Origin: an uncultured Peptostreptococcaceae bacterium
GTDB lineage: Bacteria > Bacillota > Clostridia > Peptostreptococcales > Anaerovoracaceae
Direction of reading: 5' to 3'
Assembly: GCA_905236895.1 (NCBI GenBank)
Contig: CAJOQI010000101.1
Span: forward strand, 1 to 19,049
DNA length: 19,049 nt
Each line of letters starts with the position of its first letter. Position 1 is the stretch's first letter. This document shows positions 12,709 through 19,049 of the stretch, one piece after another. The notes under the pieces are model-generated. The model did not search any database. It saw only the letters and a list, made by a program, of their open reading frames with translations, and was not told the DNA's origin. The position numbers were made by a program, and so were the translations under genes.

Positions 12709-15565
12709 TCATCTTGAAAGCAGACAACGTAGAAGAGAATTGGTAATCACCGTATCCTACTCTTTCTTCTCCGTTTTCATGATTATAGTTAGCGCCATCC
12801 AAAATTGGCCTATCTTCTATATTCCATTGATTGCCGGAGAAATAGCTTTGGTATGGTGGAACTATATCAAACAGCTTCAAAATTACTCTTTCCGTGCATT
12901 CCTGGTCTCCTTCATGACCTCCCTCAATGTATTTCTCTACGGAATTCAGGGAGAGAATTTTAATGTGCTTATTCCAACCCTCTGCGTGGAATTCGTCCTT
13001 CTTTCCCTTTACGAAATAACCAGAATCATGGACATTGCCATATTCAAGAATGCCCTTCTTTTAGCCTATCACTTTTTCATCAAGCACTCCTTCATCATTC
13101 CGGACGATACAACCCAGAAAAACAGAATGCTCCTGCAGATCGTTTCCCTGGTAATATTGACCATCCTTTGTCTCTATAGAATTCGTCACCACGTTCAGGA
13201 AGAGACGGATGCCATAATGCTTGAGAATCAGGTTCACAGGGAGCAAAAGATAAAGGACGACTTTATGGCAAATACCTCCCACGAACTCCGTACTCCCGTT
13301 AATACAATCGCAGGCATGTGCGAGATTCTTCTTCAAAAGAGTCTCCCCGACGACATTCACCGAGGGGTTCTGGACATTCAGATGACCAGCACGGAGCTTC
13401 AAAACATCGTTACGGATATTATGGACTATGCGGCTCTTGATTCGGGAAAGCTGGAGCTCTCCCCTCGCCCCTATAACATCACTTCCACCCTTAACGATGT
13501 TATGAATAGAACCGTATTCGATATGAAGGACAAGAATCTTGAACTGATTTTCGACTGTGATCCCAATATCCCATGCCTTCTGGAGGGAGACGAACTTCAG
13601 CTCAGAAGAGTTCTCAACAATCTGGTAAGCAACGCGATTAAATTCACCAACGAAGGCGGTGTAATAGTAAAGGTCAGCTATCGTCCCGAGGACTACGGAA
13701 TCAATCTTATTATCTCCGTAAAGGATACGGGAAGCGGACTTAGTCTGGAAGAACAGGATCAGATAACCAGAGGCTTCTACCAGACTGACAGCGACAGAAA
13801 CCGCAGAAATTCCGGAATCGGTCTTGGTCTTCCTATCTCCACAGAGTTGATTAAGAAGATGGACGGGTTCCTTACCATCAAATCTCAGGTTGGAGAAGGA
13901 AGCGAATTCTCCTTCGCAATACCTCAGAAGGTGCTTAACGACCAGCCCTGCATTTCCATAAGCCACCCGGGACAGATTAAGTTGGTTTGGTATTATAACC
14001 CACCCCTTACGGTTTCCTCCATCAGAGAGGCCTTTATGGAGCAGGTCGATCACTTCTCCGATTATTTCGGAATCTTTGCTCAGCGTGCCACCTCCCTGGA
14101 GGAATGTAAGAGACGTATTAGCCAGGGTCAGGGCGTTCACCTGATCATAGGTCAGCACGAATATATGGCGAATAAGCAATTCTTTGATGAACTGTCAAAG
14201 ACCGTTCCCGTCATTCTCATAGCAAAGAGAAACGAGGCCTTAAACCCCGCACCTCACATCCACGTTCTCTATACCCCTTACAACGCTTTGATGTTGGCGG
14301 AAATACTGAATGGAAGAGAGCAGGCCTCCGCAACGAGAAAGAGAGAAAAGAAAAAATTCATAGCTCCTACGGCAAAGATTCTGGTTGTGGACGACAATCT
14401 GATGAATCTGAAGGTTGTGGAAGGCTTGCTGCGTAAATACAGAGTGCGACTTGTGGCGGCATACTCCGGCGAAGACGCTCTAAACATTGTGGACTCCAAG
14501 GACTTCGATCTGGTATTCATGGATCATATGATGCCGGGAATGGACGGCGTGGAATGCTTCCACCTTATCAGAGCCAAGGAGGATCCATACTTTGCTCACG
14601 TTCCAATCGTAGCTCTTACGGCCAACGCAATTACCGGATCCAGGGAGATGTTCCTGGCAGAGGGCTTTAACGAATTCGTGGCGAAGCCAATCGACACCAC
14701 CCATCTTGATGATGTGCTTAGGAGATTTATCCCCTTCGAGAAGCAGATCTATGACGACGACAGAGCCGGTGCAACCAAGGAAGAAATCGCCAAGGCTGCT
14801 CAGGAAATCAATTACGATAATAAGACCGAGGAAAGCTCCAAGGGAGCTGCTCCGGAAACCACCTCCCCTGCAGCAACGGAAACTCAGGAGGTTAACGCTC
14901 CTACCCCATCCGAGGAGGGAGATCCCTTCGATAAGCTTCAGGGGATCGACAAGGACACCGCCCTTATGTACTGCGGAGACTTGGGGGACTTTAAGGAGCT
15001 AGCTCAGATTTACTGCGAGAATGGTAAGGATTATCTGATGGATCTTCAGACTTCCTTCGATTCAATGGACCTTAAGCAATACTCCATCATTTCCCATACG
15101 GTAAAGAGCACATCCAAGACACTGGGTGCCCTTCACCTTTCAGATCTGGCCTTTGCTCAGGAAATGGCAGCAAAGGAGGAGCGTCAGGATGATGTAAAAG
15201 CTCAGCATGAAGAATTCAAGGATGAATACTCCAAAGTCCTTAAAATGCTGGGTGAGTTTGTGGGACTGGAAACCCCTGCGGAAGAAGGCGAATCAACAAA
15301 GTCCGAAGAGGACAGGGCTCCTTCCCCGGGGGTTAATCTGGACTTCAGCAAAGATATCGGAGATTGGATGGCCATCAAGGAAAAACTTCTGGAATGCCTC
15401 GAGGCCTATGAGACCGGTACTTTTGATGACAATATTAAGGAATTAAAGGGCAGAACCCTTAACGGCAAGCCCCTGGATGAGTTACTTGCGGGAGTTATTA
15501 AGAAGGCCGCCGGTTTCGACTTTGAAGGTGCTATTGCAGAACTTAAAGAGATTGGAGGGAAATAG
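12701..15565 (+). CDS. Membrane hybrid histidine kinase with receiver and HPt domains
   Basis: 954 residues. Residues 13-165 contain about six membrane helices with no large outside loop. The DHp domain has His194 (NTSHELRTP), followed by HATPase motifs N311 (NLVSNAIKFT), DTGSGL (342-347) and GIGLGL (372-377). Residues about 425-537 look like a degenerate receiver without the phospho-Asp. A true receiver (558-676) has Asp608 (FMDHMMPGMDG) and Lys662. After an acidic Pro/Thr-rich linker comes an HPt domain (about 742-852, His799 in SHTVKSTSKTLGA), then a further 75-residue helical tail. It can therefore run His-Asp-His relay alone. The ATG at 12701 (six bases after AAAGAGG) is preferred over ATGs at 12680 and 12695. 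It overlaps the HD-GYP gene by 8 bp. Confidence 0.94.
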   Translation: MNSHLESRQRRRELVITVSYSFFSVFMIIVSAIQNWPIFYIPLIAGEIALVWWNYIKQLQNYSFRAFLVSFMTSLNVFLYGIQGENFNVLIPTLCVEFVLLSLYEITRIMDIAIFKNALLLAYHFFIKHSFIIPDDTTQKNRMLLQIVSLVILTILCLYRIRHHVQEETDAIMLENQVHREQKIKDDFMANTSHELRTPVNTIAGMCEILLQKSLPDDIHRGVLDIQMTSTELQNIVTDIMDYAALDSGKLELSPRPYNITSTLNDVMNRTVFDMKDKNLELIFDCDPNIPCLLEGDELQLRRVLNNLVSNAIKFTNEGGVIVKVSYRPEDYGINLIISVKDTGSGLSLEEQDQITRGFYQTDSDRNRRNSGIGLGLPISTELIKKMDGFLTIKSQVGEGSEFSFAIPQKVLNDQPCISISHPGQIKLVWYYNPPLTVSSIREAFMEQVDHFSDYFGIFAQRATSLEECKRRISQGQGVHLIIGQHEYMANKQFFDELSKTVPVILIAKRNEALNPAPHIHVLYTPYNALMLAEILNGREQASATRKREKKKFIAPTAKILVVDDNLMNLKVVEGLLRKYRVRLVAAYSGEDALNIVDSKDFDLVFMDHMMPGMDGVECFHLIRAKEDPYFAHVPIVALTANAITGSREMFLAEGFNEFVAKPIDTTHLDDVLRRFIPFEKQIYDDDRAGATKEEIAKAAQEINYDNKTEESSKGAAPETTSPAATETQEVNAPTPSEEGDPFDKLQGIDKDTALMYCGDLGDFKELAQIYCENGKDYLMDLQTSFDSMDLKQYSIISHTVKSTSKTLGALHLSDLAFAQEMAAKEERQDDVKAQHEEFKDEYSKVLKMLGEFVGLETPAEEGESTKSEEDRAPSPGVNLDFSKDIGDWMAIKEKLLECLEAYETGTFDDNIKELKGRTLNGKPLDELLAGVIKKAAGFDFEGAIAELKEIGGK

Positions 15566-15567
15566 TC

Positions 15568-18234
15568 ATGTTAAAGAAAATAAAAGAAATGACATATTCC
15601 GATAAGCGTTCCCTCCAAGAGAGAAAATTCATTCTTGCGGGAATCATAGGATGCCTGTCCATTCTTGCCGTTCTGTTAAGCGTAATCACAACCAACCAGA
15701 GCGTAATATTTGCGGTCATCCTTTCCCTGACCTTTATCGTCTTCCTCGGAATAATTTCCTTCACCATAAGGACGAAGCGATTTAATCTGGGAGGATCGCT
15801 AATAATACTTATAAGCAATCTGATGATCTTGCCTATAGGCTATCTATTGGGCGGCGGTGTATTCAGCGGCGCTCCCCTTTGGTTCGTCGTAGGCATGGTA
15901 TTCGTCTTCGTTCTCTTCAGAGGAAAGCTCTTCTGGATGTATTTCATCCTGACCTTCCTTTCCTTTGGGGTATCCTTCTATATCGGAGCAACCCATCCTG
16001 AATGGGTAGTTTCCCTGGATGAAGGATATAGCATCCATACAGACGCATTTATAGCGGCCATATCCGTATCCGTACTCTGCGGATTACTGTTTAAGTTCCA
16101 AAGCATGGTTTTGGAACACGAGCTCAAGAAAGCGGAGGATCAAAAGATCGAGATAGAGAGGCTGAACGAAGCCCAGAGTTCCTTCTTCTCCTCCATGAGC
16201 CACGAGATAAGAACTCCAATCAACACCATCATCGGTCTTAACGAAATGACCATGAGAGAGCCCCAACTTCCCAACGAGATTCTGGAAAACACCCTTAATA
16301 TTCAGAACGCCAGTAAGATGCTTCTCTCCCTCATTAACGATATTCTGGACATGTCCAAGATTCAGTCCGGAAATATGCAGATTGTTCCCGCAGCCTATGA
16401 AACCAGCCACCTCCTAAGCGAGATTACCAATCTCCACTGGAACAGGGCTTCGGAAAAGAATCTCCGTTTTGAGATTCAGATAGGAGAAGACATCCCCTCC
16501 ACCCTTTACGGAGACGACACAAGAATCAAACAGATAATCACCAACCTTCTCACCAACGCCATCAAATATACGGAGGAAGGTTATGTAATCATGCGTTTCG
16601 GCGGCGAACGGGTCAACGACAATAAATATCTCCTTCAGGTGGAAATCGAAGACAGCGGCATTGGAATCAGAAAAGAAAACATCCAATACCTCTTCGATAC
16701 CTTCCGCCGTATCGAAGGAAGCGATACCAAGAATATCGAGGGTACCGGCCTTGGTCTCTCCATCTCCAAGCAACTTGTGGATATGATGGACGGAAAGATT
16801 TCCGTAAACAGCATCTATACCAAGGGTTCCACCTTCCGTGTGGAGATTCCTCAGGAAATCGTAAACAGCAAGGAGATGGAATATCGCACTCCCGGTATCG
16901 TTGCCAAGGTGCAGCCTGACTATCATCAGTCCTTCGAGGCACCAAAGGCTACGGTTCTTATCGTTGACGATAACGATATGAACAGAATCGTTTGCAGAAA
17001 GCTTCTCCGCTCCACCAGAGTACAGGTGGATCTGGCTGAATCCGGAAGAGAGTGCTTGGAAAAGACCAGAGAAAAGCACTATGACGCCATCTTCATGGAT
17101 CACGAGATGCCTCAGATGGACGGAATAGAGGCTCTGAGAAGACTTCGTCAGCAGCCTGACGGATTGTGCAGGAATACACCTGTTGTAGCCCTTACAGCCA
17201 ATGCGGGAAGCGATAAGGAAGCCTTCTATCAGGAACAGGGCTTCTCCGCCTATATATCAAAGCCCATTCAGTCCAGCCGCCTGGAAGCCATACTCCTGGC
17301 CTGCCTGCCGGAGGATTTGATCGAGCAGAACTTCACCAAGAACGAGGAAGAGACTCTTAATATACTCAATATGGTTCAGCAGAAGCCATTTATCATTACC
17401 ACCGATTCCATTGCTGATTTGACGGAAGAAATAATCAGCAAATACGAAATCATGGTAATGCCCTATTATATCCAGACGGATCAGGGTCGCTTCAGGGACA
17501 AGGAAGAAATAGACGCCACCAATCTCCAGCAATATATTCTGAACGGAGATCACGACGTTCACTCCATGCCCGCTTCCGTAGAGGAATACGAGAAGTTCTT
17601 CGGAACCGCACTGTCCAAGGCCAGAAAGGTTATCCACCTCTCTGCCATGAAGAATATAAGCAGAGCCTATGACAATGCTGTTCTTGCTGCAGAAAGCTTT
17701 GGTAATGTTCAGGTAGTTGATTCGGGAATGCTTTCCAGCGGAATCGCCCTTATGGTTATCAGAGCATCCGAGCTGCTCCAGAGAGGAATCAGAACCACCG
17801 AGGTTCTTCAGGATCTGGAAAGATACCGCAAGAAGATCAGCATAAATTACCTGGTACCTGCCATTGACCAAACCAATAGCAAATACCATCTGCCAATCTT
17901 CTATCGCATGATCATAAACAGCTTCAACCTGGAGCCCAGCTTTACGATTAAGCGAGGAAAGCTTGCCATCAACAAGCTTATGATGGGATATGTAAGGACA
18001 ACCTCAGAGCAGTTCATCAAGATCTGCCTCTCCAACCCGCAGAACATCAATACCAAACGTCTCTTCGTAACCTTCTCCGGTTGCTCCAGAGACGATCGTG
18101 AGCATATTCTTCAGGAGATCCAGCGCTATGTTCAGTTTGACGAGATAATCGTAAACAAAGCATCCGCTGCCACATTCATCAACTGCGGTCCCAACTCCTT
18201 CGGATTGGCATACGAAAGAAAGGACAAGAAATAA
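15568..18234 (+). CDS. Membrane hybrid histidine kinase-receiver fused to a DegV (EDD/FakB-like) domain
   Basis: 888 residues in one uninterrupted frame. Six membrane helices (about 20-178) and a coiled coil precede DHp His212 (MSHEIRTPINT). ATPase motifs are NLLTNAIKYT (326-335), EDSGIG (361-366) and GTGLGL (392-397). The receiver (461-580) has Asp467-Asp468, Asp511 (FMDHEMPQMDG) and Lys565. After about 25 linker residues, 606-886 form a complete DegV domain: FIITTDSIADLTEEIISKY, HSMPASVEEY, VIHLSAMKNISRAY, VQVVDSGMLSSGIALMVIRA and NCGPNSFGLAY. DegV/FakB proteins bind a single fatty acid. There is no HPt domain. GGAGGG (15553-15558) precedes the ATG, two bases after the upstream stop. Fatty-acid sensing by the C-terminal domain is inference. 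Confidence 0.93.
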   Translation: MLKKIKEMTYSDKRSLQERKFILAGIIGCLSILAVLLSVITTNQSVIFAVILSLTFIVFLGIISFTIRTKRFNLGGSLIILISNLMILPIGYLLGGGVFSGAPLWFVVGMVFVFVLFRGKLFWMYFILTFLSFGVSFYIGATHPEWVVSLDEGYSIHTDAFIAAISVSVLCGLLFKFQSMVLEHELKKAEDQKIEIERLNEAQSSFFSSMSHEIRTPINTIIGLNEMTMREPQLPNEILENTLNIQNASKMLLSLINDILDMSKIQSGNMQIVPAAYETSHLLSEITNLHWNRASEKNLRFEIQIGEDIPSTLYGDDTRIKQIITNLLTNAIKYTEEGYVIMRFGGERVNDNKYLLQVEIEDSGIGIRKENIQYLFDTFRRIEGSDTKNIEGTGLGLSISKQLVDMMDGKISVNSIYTKGSTFRVEIPQEIVNSKEMEYRTPGIVAKVQPDYHQSFEAPKATVLIVDDNDMNRIVCRKLLRSTRVQVDLAESGRECLEKTREKHYDAIFMDHEMPQMDGIEALRRLRQQPDGLCRNTPVVALTANAGSDKEAFYQEQGFSAYISKPIQSSRLEAILLACLPEDLIEQNFTKNEEETLNILNMVQQKPFIITTDSIADLTEEIISKYEIMVMPYYIQTDQGRFRDKEEIDATNLQQYILNGDHDVHSMPASVEEYEKFFGTALSKARKVIHLSAMKNISRAYDNAVLAAESFGNVQVVDSGMLSSGIALMVIRASELLQRGIRTTEVLQDLERYRKKISINYLVPAIDQTNSKYHLPIFYRMIINSFNLEPSFTIKRGKLAINKLMMGYVRTTSEQFIKICLSNPQNINTKRLFVTFSGCSRDDREHILQEIQRYVQFDEIIVNKASAATFINCGPNSFGLAYERKDKK
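17383..18225 (+). other. DegV domain within the hybrid kinase
   Basis: 281 residues, full length for a stand-alone DegV protein, placed after the receiver. TDSxADL, the SxPAS stretch (equivalent to TSQPS), the xLSxxxISxAY stretch (equivalent to SSGIS), DSxxLSSGxA and the terminal GPxxxGLxY are all recognisable in the right order. No ribosome site or good start codon for a separate protein was seen at the junction. Confidence 0.9.
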
Positions 18235-18247
18235 GACAAATATAGAA

Positions 18248-18282
18248 GCGGGCCTTACTAATTATGTAAGGCCCGCACTTTT
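18248..18282. terminator. Terminator after the signalling operon
   Basis: GCGGGCCTTAC (18248-18258) and GTAAGGCCCGC (18266-18276) form a perfect 11-bp stem around a TAATTAT loop, followed by ACTTTTA. It lies between two convergent genes, though the minus-strand direction lacks a long T-run. Confidence 0.88.
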
Positions 18283-18316
18283 ATTGGAATTGCTTTTGTT
18301 TCCATCCACCTTTCCA

Positions 18317-19049
18317 CTAATTGGGAAGGGTGATGGTAACCTTGGTTCCCTCTCCCAAGGTGCTGTCGATTATCATCTCTCCTCCAAGATCCTTTTCCAT
18401 TCTCTCCTGGATTCCTATAAGTTCTCTGTGGGTTTTATCGGTGATCTTATTGATATCGAATCCCACACCGTCATCCTCAACTATGATTTTAACTCCAGCA
18501 GCCAATCTCCTGGTTTGGATTGTAACGGTTCCCGGTCTGTCCAGATCCCTTATGCCGTGCTTTACTGCATTCTCCACAAGAGGTTCAATGGTTAAAGGCG
18601 GAATCTTGAAATCATCCACATCTATATCGTATTTTACATTCAGCTGATCACCAAAACGCATCTTCTCAAGAGCCAAATAACTCTTAATCTGATTGAGCTC
18701 CTGGGAGAAAAGCACCGGCTCCGGATCCTCGATAGTTTCAAGGGTATTCCTCAGATAGTCGGAAACATAGCCAACTGCCTCTTGGGCCTTGCTTGGATCC
18801 ATATCGCAGAGATAATAGATATTGGTCATTACATTATAGATATAATGGGGTTTCATTCTCCCTGCAGCCAGGAGCAAACGGTTCTGAAGATTAATCATAT
18901 CCGCCTCTCTAAGGGCCTCTTCTACCTCTGAATGGTAGCCAATGTATGTGACCATAAGGCCGATTATGAAAGCCGGGAAAACCAGGGCAGTTTCTTTGGA
19001 CGGTGGATCAATTAATGCTGCCAGGACAGTGAGCCCAGGAGGGCACAGA
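18317..19049 (-). CDS. C-terminal part of a LytS-like sensor histidine kinase (5' end outside window)
   Basis: The frame is open to the window edge, so the start and most of the sensor domain are missing; the methionine at 18955 is internal. The visible N-terminal part ends in a membrane helix (ALVFPAFIIGLMVTYIGYH). A His-kinase domain follows with the phospho-acceptor His in RMKPHYIYN (codon 18845-18847), then SQELNQIKSYLALEKMRFGD, the N-box EPLVENAVKHGI, DDGVGFD and GIQERMEKDLGGEM. This is the LytS/YehU/AgrC-like class that phosphorylates LytTR or AraC-type regulators, one of which probably lies near this gene outside the window. It converges on the DegV-kinase gene and need not belong to the same pathway. 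Confidence 0.88.
   Translation of the reverse strand, partial: LCPPGLTVLAALIDPPSKETALVFPAFIIGLMVTYIGYHSEVEEALREADMINLQNRLLLAAGRMKPHYIYNVMTNIYYLCDMDPSKAQEAVGYVSDYLRNTLETIEDPEPVLFSQELNQIKSYLALEKMRFGDQLNVKYDIDVDDFKIPPLTIEPLVENAVKHGIRDLDRPGTVTIQTRRLAAGVKIIVEDDGVGFDINKITDKTHRELIGIQERMEKDLGGEMIIDSTLGEGTKVTITLPN

Noticed and set aside
13061..14179. Long open frame (372 codons) on the minus strand inside the first hybrid kinase gene
   Set aside because: It lies antisense to conserved DHp/ATPase coding sequence, has no ribosome site, and its product has no recognisable domain. It is a codon-bias shadow.
16414..17103. Open minus-strand frame (229 codons) inside the DegV-kinase gene
   Set aside because: It is fully antisense to conserved ATPase and receiver motifs, with no domain or ribosome site.
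17330..17400. Possibility that the DegV domain is a separate gene misread as a fusion
   Set aside because: The frame is continuous. The only ribosome-site-like stretch (AACGAGGAAGAG) is weak, and the nearby ATG (17371) gives a plausible but poorly supported start, so a fusion is the simpler reading.
17257..17889. Open minus-strand frame (210 codons) opposite the DegV domain
   Set aside because: It is antisense to a clearly conserved DegV domain, and its composition looks like a reverse-frame artefact.

Overview
The window looks like chromosomal DNA from an anaerobic member of the Bacillota, class Clostridia (Lachnospiraceae-like or a related Eubacteriales family). The case rests on strong AGGAGG-type ribosome sites, several TTG/GTG starts, a KTGD-type C-terminal wall anchor, long hybrid kinases with HPt domains, an M42 peptidase, hslO and a serpin. 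No species can be named from the sequence alone. Coding density is high, and strong hairpin terminators separate most units.

Layout. (1) 1-785: 3' end of a surface protein with an InlB/Listeria-Bacteroides-type repeat and a C-terminal anchor, followed by an unusual nested palindrome. (2) 967-1042: tRNA-Arg(CCT) with its own promoter and terminator. (3) 1268-3107: operon of an ABC ATPase, its ABC-2 permease and an XRE-AbrB fusion regulator, with a structured promoter region. (4) 3309-4907: secreted protein with about eleven aromatic/glycine repeats, then hslO (Hsp33) 17 bp downstream. (5) 5848-7206, minus strand: a lipoprotein serpin, convergent with hslO and sharing its terminator. (6) 7367-9212: DUF937-like protein coupled to an M42 aminopeptidase. 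(7) 9304-11444, minus strand: probable operon of a small Lys/Glu-rich protein, a MATE transporter and a DUF6132-like membrane segment fused to a CPYC glutaredoxin-like domain. (8) 11629-18234, plus strand: a tightly packed three-gene signalling operon. (9) 18317 to the window end, minus strand: C-terminal part of a LytS-like sensor kinase.

The signalling operon is the most interesting part. It encodes a REC-HD-GYP protein (probable cyclic-di-GMP phosphodiesterase), a membrane hybrid kinase with HK, REC and HPt domains, and a second membrane hybrid kinase whose REC domain is followed, in the same open frame, by a complete DegV/EDD domain (the FakB-type fatty-acid-binding fold). The second kinase has no HPt of its own, the first has one, and the HD-GYP protein supplies an output receiver. 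The three proteins could therefore form one phosphorelay linking a lipid-type ligand to cyclic-di-GMP turnover. The domains are directly visible; the wiring and ligand are inference.
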